Origin: Dillenia suffruticosa
Taxonomy: Eukaryota > Streptophyta > Magnoliopsida > Dilleniales > Dilleniaceae
Reading direction: 5' to 3'
Assembly (NCBI GenBank): GCA_033439265.1
Contig: JAVTVX010000017.1
Span: forward strand, 9,694,001 to 9,758,000
Length of the DNA: 64,000 bases
Shown: positions 11,830-23,500 of the stretch, in pieces
How the letters are laid out: each line of letters begins with the position of its first letter
Numbering within the stretch: the first letter of the stretch is position 1
The notes under the pieces: model-generated
What the model was told of the DNA's origin: nothing
Databases searched by the model: none
Seen by the model: only the letters and a program-made list of their open reading frames with translations
Program-made: the position numbers and the translations under genes

Positions 11830-12830
11830 TATATGGCTGGACGGACTTCTAAGCATATCTTGTAAGGGCCTTCATAATTAGGTGCGACCTGCCTCTTGTT
11901 TGGGGTTGACCGATGGCTTCCACTTTTCTAAATACCAAATCACATTGTTTGAACATTCTACCTCAGACCCGTCAGTTGAGTAGCTTGTCGTTTGCTGCTG
12001 ATAAGCAGCCATGTGGATGGATGCGGTTTCCCTCAGCTTGGGGAATAGATCTAGGTGTTCATGTAGCACAAATTCTTTCTACCCCTCTTCACATTGGTTT
12101 ACCTCTAACAAATGAATCCTAATTTCGATCGGTATGACTGTCTCGTTACCATATGTTAGGCTAAATGACATTTTGTCTATTGGCCTTAGAGGGTCGTTCG
12201 ATAAGTTCAGAGAATACTACAGAGCTCGTCCATCCTGCGATCTTTAACTTCGTCATGTATCACTTTTAAAATTGTCGATTAGTTATTTCTGCGAGACTAT
12301 TGACTTAGGGGTAAGCAACCAAGGTGAAGTGGTGTTAGATCTCTAGCCTACTATAGAAGTTTTGGAATCTTCTATTATCGAACAGCTTGTTATTATCTAT
12401 AATTAGGACGTGAGGTACGCCAAACTAGGTGATGATGGATGTCCACACGAAACGCTATATCTTACTAATAGTGATTTGGGCTAATGGTTCAGTTTCCACC
12501 CATTTCATAAAGTAGCCAACGGCTATGATTAAGAATTTGCATTGTCCGGTGGTTGGGGAAAATGGTACTAGAATGTCCATTCCTCATTATGCGAACAACC
12601 AAGAACTGGCTATCAGGTAGAGTTCTGTGGAAGGTTGTCGTGGCATCGTCAACAAACGTTAACACTTGTCGCATCTTTTAACATAGTTATCTGTATCGGC
12701 TTTCATGGTCGGCTAGTAATACCCCTATCGAAGGACTTTATTCACTAGGTTTCGGGTATCTAAGTAACTGTCGCATATCCCATCGTGGATTTCTCTGAGA
12801 ACGTGGTCCCCCTTCTTCGGGCATCAGGCA
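11830..12830 (-). pseudogene. gypsy integrase, degenerate
   Basis: The upstream part (12660-12830) reads like the zinc-binding N-terminal segment and its linker. The core follows at 12489-12674, with weak similarity to the FLIVAVDYFTKW-type catalytic core. The C-terminal segment at 11880-12069 contains REQASIRMAAYQQ-like residues (seen as RETASIHMAAYQQQ) and then a GLIPEPK-like tail. Multiple stops and frameshifts break it, so no active enzyme is expected. Confidence 0.75.
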
Positions 12831-13079
12831 CTTCAGATAAGGATGTATGTAAGACTTCTTGTAAAGGTCGCTATTGATGATGATATAATGGGCAGCCTTG
12901 TACTTCAACCTACTAGCTTCAGAGAGTGATCTCGGTAGTTGCTCATACTTTAGATAGGCTTTTATGATATCTTTCTAACTCAATGAACCGTTTTCCGCTA
13001 AGACTTGTTTAAGTTCCTCAATGCTGGGATGCGATAGACTATCTATGTAGATGGTGCGACTAGTCGCCACTGAGTCGGA

Positions 13080-13790
13080 ACTGGCTAACTTTGAGAGCAT
13101 ATCAACTCGAGCATTCTCGGACCAGGAGATCTATTATATATCCACCTTTTCATACTTGTCTACTATTTGATGTATCTTGGATAGATACTTTGCCATCATT
13201 GGATCTTTGGTCTTGTAAACCCCTTTGATTTGCTCACCAATTAGCTGACTATCAGTGAAGACCCATAGGTTTTAAGCCCCTAGTGATGTCGCCATCCGCA
13301 ACCCGGTTAGAGAGATTCATATTTTGCCTGATTGTTCGTTGGTCGGAAGTCGAAACGACAAGCGTATTCCATCTTAAAATCATTTGGTCCTACTAGGATA
13401 AGCTCGACTCCGCTTCCTAAGGAATTAGATGACTTGTCGACATGGAGAGTCCATTCAAGCTGCGAGTGTTCTTTTTTGTCATTGGCGAAGGACTGCTTGA
13501 TAGACGCTAGGATGCACTTGAGAATAAGGTCTGCAAGGGTTTAGCCCTTGATAGTCAGTTTCGGTTGATAGTCACTGTCGAACTTACCTAGTTCAATACT
13601 CCACTTGATAAGTCAACCTGAAGTATTTCTTTTCTATAGGATTTGCCTCAAGGATTGGTTGGTCAGTATTACTATGGTGTATGCTTGAAAGTACGGCCGA
13701 ATACGCCTAGTGGTGACGACCAATGCAAAAGCTATCTTCTTGATGGGTTTGTAGTTCATTTGAAACCCGTGGAGTTACGACTAACATAAT
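13080..13790 (-). pseudogene. gypsy RNase H plus second RNase H-like domain, degenerate
   Basis: Reading the minus strand, the RT-associated RNase H tail ends with LIKWSIELGKFD and ADLILKC-like segments (about 13500-13620). A second block follows at about 13180-13460 with WTLHVDKSSNSLGSGVELIL, EYACRFDF, TNNQAKYES and FTDSQLIGEQIKG segments. Known: an additional RNase H after the usual one is a feature of Tat elements. The VDxSS, E and DSQL positions can be seen, but stops and frameshifts interrupt the frame. Confidence 0.75.
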
Positions 13791-13912
13791 ATACTGGCCT
13801 TTACACGGTGAATTCTTGCCTCATAAGGACAAAGCAGAGCACATGGTCAGAGATAAAGAGGTAAAGATAGAGTTTCTCACCAAAGACCGGTCTGGAGAGA
13901 AGCGGGGCAACA

Positions 13913-14700
13913 TTAGGTATTTCTTGAGCTTTTCAAACATAGTTTGATATTCAGGCGTCCAACAAACATTCGAGACTTTTTCAGGGTATCATATAAGGGT
14001 TTATACTTTTCTCCAACCTTTGATATAAACCAATTCAGGGCTGCAATTCTGCCTATGAGATGTTGCATATCTTTCACTATTCTCGGCGGTTTCATGTTTA
14101 GGATAGTTTGAATTTTCTCTGGATTTGTCTCAATTCCTCAATGGGTAATTAGAAAGTCCAAAAACTTCCTAGATCTGATCCCAAAAGTGCACTTAGCGGG
14201 GTTAAATCTCATGTTATATCATTATACTGTTTGGAACGTCTCTTCTAAGTTTGCGATGTGATTTTTGACGTTAGAGCTTTTGACAAGCATGTCGTCGATA
14301 TAGACCTTCACGTTTCTACCAAGTTGTTCACTAAAGACCTTATGGACTAGGCATTGAAAAGTTGCCCCATTATTCTTGAGACTAAATGATATGACCTTGT
14401 AACAATAAGTACCAAACTCTGTAATAAAGCTAGTTTTTCCCTCATCTCAGCGGCCATACGTATCTGATTACAACCGGAGTATGCGTCCCTAAAACTCAAA
14501 AGCTGGTGACCAGATGAATTGTTGATCAGTTTGTCGATGTTGAGTAGTGGGTAATTATCTTTTGGGCATGCTTTATTAAGATTAATGAAATCTACGCACA
14601 TTCTCCACTATCCGTTCACATTTTTCACCATGACCACATTAGCTAACCACTCAAGGTATTTCACTTCTCAGATGAACCCTACTGTTAAAAATTTTTTATC
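13913..14700 (-). pseudogene. gypsy reverse transcriptase, degenerate
   Basis: The minus strand encodes the RT finger/palm start: an EWLANVVMVKN block, a stop codon where K is expected in GKWRM, then CVDFINLNKACPKDNYPLL, LLSFRDAYSGCNQI and the thumb-side block KPPRIVKDMQHLIGRIAAL. The ACPKDN...DAYSGxxQI combination is the usual Tat/Athila-type RT signature. At least one premature stop and several frameshifts are visible. Confidence 0.9.
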
Positions 14701-15029
14701 ATCTCTTGTATTGCATGCTAGCATTCCAGCGTGAACACCCATTTCTTTTGCTTGATGAGTTTGTGGTTGACGTTTACAGTCAGCTTGTGAATTATGACCA
14801 ACAGATGAATGCCTGGCATGTTCTTGAGGGACCACACAAAAACTTTAAAATGACATCGTAGGCAATCCACGATTACCTTTTGATGGGCACCAATCTAAAC
14901 GGTTTGACCGAGCGTGTCGTTGATAGGAACCTCAATTACCTCCTCTCTAGGTTGAGGTTTTGATTGTTATTCGGTGTCATCTCGAGTTCCATAATATCTA
15001 TTTCTAAGATTTCAATTTATCCTTCCACC

Positions 15030-15515
15030 ATAGGGGGTGATTAATGGATTGAGGTTACCATGAAGTGTCGCGATTTCTAAAGGCATTCTGAACTTGATTT
15101 TCATGTGTTTAGTGCTCAATAATATTTCGAGGTCAATTAGACTAAAGCGATCCAGGATGACATTGTAAGGGAATGGGAGCTTTACCACTTAAAAAGTGGT
15201 CTGAGTAGTAACGTGGTGAGGAGGTGTTCTTAGTGCACAATGAGAGAAATGAGGCCTCTGGCTACATGCATTCACCAGCGAGCCCTCAAATGGGCTGCTC
15301 AGAGTATTGAAGTTGAGATAGAATGAAACCCATCTGTTGGAAGGTGTCTTAGAAGAGGATGTCACATTCCGCTCCTTAATCCATAAAGATTCTCTTGACG
15401 AGGTAAGAGCCGATTCTTGCAGAATGATTAGCGAATCATTTCGGTGAGTATCAACTCCTATCAAATCATCATCATTGAAACTAATTGTTGGTCTTATTCT
15501 TTTAACTGATGCCAT
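15030..15515 (-). pseudogene. gypsy protease region, degenerate
   Basis: The minus strand has ISFNDDDLIGVDTHRNDSLI near its start, matching the ISFxDxDLxGVxxPHxDALV block that precedes the Tat protease, and later segments resembling FPYNVILDRFSL and KFRMPLEIATLHG that follow it. The active-site DTGSS stretch is not clear. The region starts about 75 bases from the PBS, so the gag gene that should lie between has been deleted. Confidence 0.7.
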
Positions 15516-15589
15516 GATGGAAAGGAAAAAAAGGTAGCAAGGATTAATCGGGTTGGAAAATCAGTCTGTTCCCACGGACAACGCCAATC

Positions 15590-17288
15590 TGTTAGAGGTG
15601 GGTCTAACTGATGTGATCATCAAAACTGCAAGAAATTTACAAGATTCAACTCAAGTTCCAGTTGGGTCAGTAACCAAAAGTTCGAGTTAAAAGGTTCAAA
15701 AAAATACTGAATAATTTAATTCAGAGAGTTTACAATAAGAAATTGAAGTCTAAATGAATGAAAAACTAAAAGGGGCCTCAATTATGCTCATGCAAGCCCA
15801 GTTGGAAGAATAAAAGGCCCAAAACTACCCAAGACCAAGGGATGACGAAAATAAAGAAAAATAGCAACAAAACTTGATCAAAATAGTTTGATTTATTTAG
15901 TTTCCTAATTTTTATTTTTTTGTAACTTATGTTTTAATTTTCTTTTTTTTTTGTTTAGGGAGTTACTAAATTTTTAGTTGTCAATTATGTTTTAACCTTT
16001 AGGCTATAAATAGGTTATTATACATTGTGTAAAAAAATAACACTTCGGAGAGAATTAATAAAATTATGAGGATTCTTCACACAGGTCTTATTCTTTTGAG
16101 AACTTTGAACTTGTTCAAGATAAGAGTCTTGTTTAGTTCTTTGACTTATCAATCTAGGTTTCGAACTATTTAGATTGTGACGTCATTCATTCCATCTTTA
16201 TACTAAGGTTTTTGATTTAGTGAGAAACGAGTCTAATATCATATACCTTAGGTTCTTCCTCCTTTAGGGCAATGGTTGAGGTTTTTAATTCTACTGGTTC
16301 AAATAATTCGTTGGGACGATTTTTTTGGACTAAATTAACTTGTTCGTGGGTTTTATGGTTTTTATACCCAACGGGTTCACATCAGTTGGTATCAGAGCAA
16401 TTTCGGGTTACCCTTCGACTTATTCATATTTGTCTATAATTGTTCATATTTGTCTATAATTTTTCATAAAACAAAGGCAGTTTCTAATATCATATACCTT
16501 AGGTTCTTTCTCCTTTAGGGCAATGGTTAAGGTTTTTAATTCCACTAGTTCAAATAATTCGTTGGGACGATTTTTTTGGGCTAAATTAACTTGTTCGTGG
16601 GTTCTAGGGTTTTTATACCCAACGGGTTCACATCACTAACTCCACAGATGATGACTCTGCTAACTTGAATGTGATTACTTAGTCGTCTGGTTATATCGAT
16701 CGATGAGACCTACGAAAAGCCTACCGGATAATGTTTCAATGGGGGAGGTTCCAACGATCAAGTTAAAGAGCGGTTTTCGAAAGAAATGAAATAGACTAAT
16801 AGTCAAAGAGAGCAAGGAGATTCTGTATACTTATGTACTCTATGTAGGTTAAGAGAACTTACTTGAACTGTAGACGTATTGACATTTATATATTTTTTGC
16901 TTGTGAGTGCAGGTAGTAAAATCCTAATTTCCTTTTGAAAGTGTTCTAAGATTTTAGAAAATCCAATCGTAAAATTCTTAAAAATTACGAAATGTTACTC
17001 GTTTAGAAAGTTTAGATCGTCACAAAAGTTTTTTTTCTTATCACCACAGTTGTAAATCTACTCTCTATTTACGTATGACTATTTCCGTCTTTTTATAAAA
17101 ATGAATATCTTTTTAACGAATTAATCAGTTGACACTGAATATCAAGAAAACATGGGAACCAACCAATTGAAATACTAAACAATTAGTTTATCGATAGAAA
17201 GATAATCAGTAAACTTTGAAAGGATTTACCGTCTCTTATAGACCTAACTTTCTTTGGACCCTACATCACTTGAGTTATGTGTCAATCA
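15590..17288 (-). repeat. 5' LTR of the gypsy element, split by a nested LTR element
   Basis: The LTR consists of 15590-15608 and 16636-17288. The gap is a 1,027-bp nested element plus one copy of its CTAAC target duplication. It matches the 9345-10020 copy but has many more changes of the C-to-T and G-to-A kind: for instance, the segment corresponding to ACACCGAGTACCGAGGAG in the left copy reads ACACTGAATATCAAGAAA here. Confidence 0.8.
15609..16635 (+). mobile_element. Miniature LTR retroelement nested in the gypsy LTR, TSD CTAAC
   Basis: A complete LTR (15609-16384, 776 bp) starts TGATGTG and ends CACATCA, a perfect 7-bp terminal inverted repeat. It contains CTATAAATAG (16004-16013), a plausible TATA box. 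Immediately after comes TTGGTATCAGAGC (16386-16398), the primer-binding site for initiator tRNA-Met. Only about 96 bases of interior follow before a truncated second LTR (16480-16635) that repeats the last ~155 bases of the first and again ends CACATCA. The pentamer CTAAC stands directly before (15604-15608) and after (16636-16640) as a perfect target duplication. There is no coding capacity, so it is TRIM-like or an internal-deletion derivative mobilised in trans. Confidence 0.92.
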
Positions 17289-19949
17289 CATTCTTAGTAC
17301 AAACAACATATATCAATTATAAGATTTTGTTATAAGCATTATTAAGATTTCAGTGTAGACAGCAGAGAAATTGAAAAACTCTCCCTCTCTCACGCACTCT
17401 TCCGTAAATGCATGTTTTCGGGAACAACTGTAGTACATAAATCTTAGTTGACGCTTACTTTTCGGATATTTAAGTCTGTAGGCATTTTATTGTGTTCAAT
17501 GAGGGAGATACGTAGAATATTTTATTTAAAACTTATTTAATATACACATATTGCTATCTTCATAACTATTGGGGGCACAATGCCCCACCACATGAGACAT
17601 AATTGAGCAGTTAAAGGGATTTGGACCCTTGGCAGGGGCATTGAGTAAACGGATAAGTACGAAATAAAAAATATTATATTTGGTTTCGCAGAGACAAAGG
17701 CAAAATTAAAATAATTTTTACTTTTGAGATAAAAATAAGTCAAATGTTTTTACCTCTTTTTTAGGGGATATGTAAACGAAAATGAAGACAAATTTGGTAA
17801 ATTCATTTTCAATTTTAACTTTATATATTTTAAAATTTTGTTTTCTCTTCCTTTCTCATTTGGTCACTTCTACTTCATATTCCTTATTAAACTATGCTAG
17901 CCACCGATTTTTTTATTTAACCAAAAGTCTCTGCCTTTTTTTTTTTTCTATTACCGATATCTAAAATTATATTTAAACTAATTTAATTTAAATATTTAAA
18001 AACACTCTATTCAGAGACAGTATTTAGAGATAACCCTTTTAACATACTTTTTCATTCATAAAGTTTAAATTTAAAATTTAATTAAAAAAATTAGTATCTA
18101 ATTTTACTAAATCAACCGTTCATTAATTTTTTGTATAAGTTTTCTAGACTTGTCCTTAAGCATCTTGCCATCGTTTGAACTCCTTTCGTGGTCTTCCCCC
18201 AATAACCAATGCTGGTGAGAGCTTTAAAATAATTAAAGAAAAAAGGTTAATTAAAAAAACCTCATAATCAATTTGCAACTTTTTCAAATTTTTTTCCAAT
18301 TATTATCGTACATATTTTGTTATTAGAAAAATTTCCGCTCAAGTGAAATTATTTTGGGATCCTGGAAACATAAGTCTAAATTATGAAAAATTTCAGAAAA
18401 GATTACAAAACGTCTAGTGAAAAAATGAGCTCCTAAGTATATGTCAAATTCTATCACAGTATATGTCAAAAATGAGCTCCTCTAGGAGTTGTTTGAGTTC
18501 TTTTCTGTTCCTTTGCTTTGTTTTTTTTTCTATCTCTTCTCTACCCAAAAAAAAAAAAATAGTCATATCTATATTTAGTAGATATAACATATCGTTATTT
18601 GTTAGACAAAATATATGATTTTATAAATATATATATATCGTAAATAGAACATATGTCTTTAGGGCTTTTCATTAAAATATGTATATAGTTGATCAATAAA
18701 TTGAATACAACAATTGTGCCAATTGACTCCAAAGTTCTTGTAGTTCAGTTAAAACACATAATCGTAGATAGTTTGGCCAAATTGTTATTACATGCGATAA
18801 ATACTTTTTTAGATTTGAAATTGATTAATATCATCAAAAATAAAATACTAAAATTTCAAAAAATCTCAGTGATGTATAAATACCCGGTTTCATCAATAAA
18901 AATGACTGTCACACGCTCTCACACACCACCCAAATTTCCCTAAAGTCAATCGGTTGGCACTGTCAACTATGAAAACTTGGTATTTTATTTCTGATGATAT
19001 TAATCAATTTCAACTCTATAAACATTTTTATTACATACAATAACAATCTCACAAATTATTCACAATTATATGTCTAAACTATAAGAATTTTAGGATCGAT
19101 TGACACTTTAATATAAAATTCTTTGTATTTTTTAGTATGTTAAATACATTCATCAAAAAGGGTATATATACAAGTTTGAGTATGTACTTTTTAGAGAAGA
19201 ATCTTAAAATTATATATTTTACCTACCCAATATAGATATATTTCTAAAATCAAGTTAATTATATATTATATTTATCAAATATAGATATGGTAATATATAC
19301 TGAATATACGTAGAAATATATTGAGAATGATAGTAAATGATGATGGAATGTTATAATAATCGTAATTACGTCATATATGTTTACATTGGCACCTCTACAT
19401 TAATCAAATTAATCTCCTTAGGCGTCTGACTTGTGGAGTTTGAAAGTCAAGTATGATCTCTAAATTCCACAACTTTTTCAAATTATACTTGAGCGACGCT
19501 ACGTTCAAAAGGACTTTTGTTTTTGGTGCACTCTAATTTTTCAATCTCTTAATAATTTTGGGACTTAAGTGATAGTTATAATTTAACTTAAAATCGTAAA
19601 GCCTGAGAAGAAATAGTTGGAAGCACCATTCCAAGAGAAATCTAATGACAGGAGCAAGGTACAATAATAGAATTAGTTCCGGGCTCATCAATCACTGTCC
19701 AAACCATCAATTAATACAATTAATCTCAAAACTTTTATGTGCAAAAGAAATAGGTCGAGGGTTCAGCGGTACATCCAGAAATTTTGTGAGAATTATTAAA
19801 TTTTTTAATTAAAAATTAAATTTAAATCTTGATAATAAAAAAAATTAATTATGATAATTTATAGCCAAATCACATTTGGCTCATAATTTGCCCAAAACTA
19901 CTTCCCTCCTTCCTATTGCCCATTCAGTTGATAGTTGCTCCATCAATCA
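17289..19949. other. AT-rich intergenic DNA
   Basis: No gene, clear transposon end or RNA gene is recognised. It contains AT-rich low-complexity sequence; a duplicated phrase (AAAAATGAGCTCCT) occurs at 18422 and 18468. Confidence 0.55.
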
Positions 19950-20575
19950 ACTGTTTGATCTGAGAGGCTTGTCCGACTGAAACGTTTCGTCAATACGGGA
20001 TTTATGTTCCGATCGGGTGGATAGGACCCATATCTGCTCGATATTCACCGACCAAAGTCTAATCGATATATAGTTGCCTGGTCGAGACATCTCCTCGGTG
20101 TCTGGTGATCGTCATTCGATTTTATGAGACAAATATTTATTCTTTTCAAAAATATAGATAGAATCTTTCATAAATGAAAAAAAAAAAAAGACTCCAAATC
20201 ACAGAAAAAAATCTCTACAGCCATCCAAATTTTCCTAATGATAACGTTTGAAATCTTTTGAATTTCTTCCCTCGTAATTCCAATAATTTTGAAAACCTTT
20301 CATAAGATAATTAAGATTTTAACATATCGTATATACACGTCTTTCCTATAAAATAATATATATATATATATCGTGAAATCAATCAAAAGAAGATATGTAA
20401 ATTGTTTTTACTTACAATCATATATTTTCGATGTAATAAACTTTATTTGTCTATTTTTTTTTAAATCATTCTTTTAACTTAGATCATTAAAATCTCTCCT
20501 ATCAAAATACTCTTAGGCGATTTATTGTCAGTCATATCCATTAGAGCACCTAAATAGCTAAACAATTTTGTTCGA
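19950..20575 (-). repeat. Diverged LTR-like block related to the gypsy LTR, opposite orientation
   Basis: Read on the minus strand, this stretch follows the same order of blocks as the plus strand of the 9345-10020 LTR: an ATCGCCTAAGAGTATTTTGATAGGAG-like region (compare ATCGCTAAAAGTGCTTCGACGTAGAG), then AAGTTAAAAGAATGATTT, a TTGTAAGTA-like region, GGAATT/GATTTC segments, then GACACCGAGGAGATGTCTCGACCAGG (compare ACCGAGGAGACTTGGAGACCAACC). I infer a solo or truncated LTR of a related family inserted in the opposite orientation. Boundaries are approximate and no target duplication was established. Confidence 0.45.
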
Positions 20576-23500
20576 GTCAAGAGAGTTATACTTGTGAAGT
20601 CAAACCCTCCTGCAACGTATCGGATGAACTCTTTTTTAGGGGGTCCGATGATAATTAATTAGGGTATGATTAAAAAAAATGTTCGGAAGAGAGAGAGAAC
20701 AAAACTCAAAATGGGTGCAGTTCAATTGTTTACAGGGTTTCATGCGTTGTCATTTTAGATAAAGCTGCAGAGTGATTGATTCCTGTGATCATTACTATCA
20801 GATCCAAACTTAGCATACGCACCACCTTCTTTTTTAACCATCACTGTGTTTGGCGCGTAGTAGACATGTCGTCTAGTCCCCCAATATATGGGAATCCAAT
20901 GTTCAAAACTTCACACCTCTTCTCTTCACTTGTAACTTTATAACGAAGCTGCCCGAATCATTTTAAGGACCATATTTCACTTGTATAATATATTTCAGGC
21001 TCAGATTTTTTATTTTTTGTTTTTTTAGTGCTTTTTCCAAAGGTTGGGAGTCCTTTTCAAAAATTGAAAATAATTTTCGACCAGTAATTGAAAATATTTT
21101 TTATTTTTTTATTTTCTTGTATATAGTTAGTGAATAAGATATTTTATAAATAAATTTGGACAATTAATATTTTGATGAACTTGAATTAAATATTTTATAA
21201 CAAATAGAAACAGTAGTACAAAGTCAATGAGTTTTAACTCAACTAACATTACCATTTTCTTTTAGTTGTAATCGTAATGATTCTAAATTCGAGTTTTTCT
21301 ATATAAATTATTAAAAAAATAAAAAAAACACTCGTACAGGGAGCACCGACGAGTCGATCATGCGCCCTCGCTCCACCTTTTAAAGGGCCCAAAAATTGAA
21401 AACGGGCTCAAGACCTCATTCGAAGTGCAACCCTACTTTATTGTCAACCCAAAACTAGGTCGATGTTTAGCACGCCATGCTTGGGACTGATGACCATTTC
21501 ATACCACATGGTCCCATAATGACCACAATCACGCATACCGTTGAACTACCAACTTGTTCTTAATGGGCTTCTGTTTTGATGGATGCACCTTGTAAATTAA
21601 AGTGGAACTTATTTTCAAAAGTGTTGAATTATGCTTGCTCATCACTTGACAATTCATCATTATTATAATATTAAAAATATAAACCTTTCATATTTTAAAT
21701 TATTTCTGATATACATAGCTTATTAACTATAAATAACTGATATCGGAAGATATTTGAGTAAAAAATTGTTATTATTTGGATGTCTCTATTAGGACAACAT
21801 GATAGACATATTGTAGTGTCATAATCGATTAAACTTTATTGATCAAAAGTAGTTCACGGGTGGTCATTATGAGCCCATAAAAAGAAACTAATTGGTTGCT
21901 TGATTTAGGCATTGTTTAGCCTACCACACACCCAACACACAAGCCTAATTACACAAGCCTAATTTTGATGCAACTTCGATGGGAAACTTCAAATCTTGAC
22001 AAAAACAGAACAGAATTGCATGCTTGTGGTTAAAGATGGTAAGGAATTCATTAAATGCAGTAGGGTCACTGGCAGCAGAAGGCTTCTCTTTACCGCCACA
22101 TGATCCCAGAAAGCAGCACCAAATATATTTTTTCCTCATTTCTACCCAAATAAATAACAATAATAAAAAAAAAAAAAAAGGCAAAAGGCAAAGGAGATGG
22201 ATTCCTAGAATAGCTTGAATTCCAAATCTGCAAACAGTTGGGCAAATTGGGAGTACAAATTTGGATATTGATCTCCTGGAAAGTAAATCCAAAATTCAGA
22301 TGATATAGAGCCGTTCGATTAATTCAAAAAGCAGTAAAAACTAAGGAATCAGAGATTGGGATGGCACTCAACGCAACCACCCCGACTAGTGGATTGCGGA
22401 GGATCTCAATGGATTGAAAACTTGAGGGAATTCAGTTGGCAACTAAACAGCCTGCAATCAAAACGACAAAGGTTGTAGTTATGAGAATAGAAGAGGCATA
22501 TGTGGTAGGTACCAAATGTACATATGGACACAGATTTCTTACCTCAAAATCGTTGGAGCTCTAAAATCCCTTCCTTTCTACTTCTGTTTCTTGGATTTGT
22601 GACGAAGAAAAAGCTTGGTAAAGACACTTGCATTTTATTTATTTATTTTTTTTTTAATAACAACAAAATCCCACCCCATATTTTTATTTATACCATTGGA
22701 AACTTATGCACAAATTGATGGAAAATATCCCACTTTTTTATGGATAAGGAATCTCAATTTATACAGCATATGTAAAATAATATAATACATATATCATTAC
22801 ACATATTAGTTTTTAATCTATCAAGTAAAATAAATTGAATTCTGTGTCTGTCAATTAGTTCAAATAATAAAAAGCTTTTAAGGCGATACAAATAAATTTC
22901 GGAATTACATCCCGCTGGCATGAGAGGGAGAGAATTTATAAGTAGGGTGAAATCTACCCATAATAAATGGACTAATCTTGTCTTGTGCAACAAAAAAGTA
23001 AATAAATTAAAATAAATAATAAAATTTGCGGATGGACATAATTTAAAAAAAAAAAAAAAAAAATCCAAAACATGAATGCGAGTGGTTGGTTGATAAGTTA
23101 CTAAAGGTATTAGGTAAGGGAAGCTACTACCTCTTTAGCTAGCATAACACTCCCCTTAATACAAAATATTGGAGAATGCTAAAATCAAATGTGGTATCGG
23201 ATGTATCTTTTCGTCTTATATCAAACGCTATAGAGAAGCCAATCGAGACAAACAGTGTAGAACAAATGATAAACCACAAATTTATACACAGTATCGCTGG
23301 TCAAATGATGCAAAAGTATCAAACTACCCTAGTCAACCTTTTTACTCTCTTGCTCTTCTCGAGCTTTTTCTTTTTTCTGAATCGGTCAATCTCTCTCCCA
23401 CCTTCCCTCCCTCGCTCGCTTCTCCCTTCTCTTTTTGTCTTTGCCAATGACAAAAGTGTCATTTCGCTATCTTTCGTTTTTCTCTCTCTTTCCTTCTCTT

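Larger units (their letters stand above)
9345..17288 (-). mobile_element. Degenerate Ty3/gypsy Tat-lineage LTR retrotransposon
   Basis: Two diverged direct repeats (9345-10020 and 15590-17288, the second split by an insertion) flank a minus-strand interior in the order PBS, protease, reverse transcriptase, RNase H, second RNase H-like region, integrase, tandem repeats, LTR. After removing the nested insertion, the two LTRs are about 676 and 667 bases, which supports the pairing. The minus strand just inside the right LTR reads GATTGGCGTTGTCCGTGGG, which matches the usual plant gypsy leader/PBS region (TTGGCGCCGTCTGTGGG type). The RT motif and the second RNase H-like block are typical of the Tat lineage. 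No gag is recognisable: the protease-like region starts about 75 bases from the PBS. All coding regions contain stops or frameshifts. Flanking pentamers CATCA and CATTC are at best a decayed target duplication. Confidence 0.9.

Noticed and set aside
16386-16398. TTGGTATCAGAGC as a possible tRNA-related gene fragment
   Set aside because: It sits two bases after an LTR end and is a primer-binding site; no tRNA cloverleaf is present around it.
21945-22470. A minus-strand gene with a possible exon near 22340-22470
   Set aside because: A TTGATTGCAG|GCTG acceptor-like site exists, but downstream frames are not coding-like and no protein family is recognisable.
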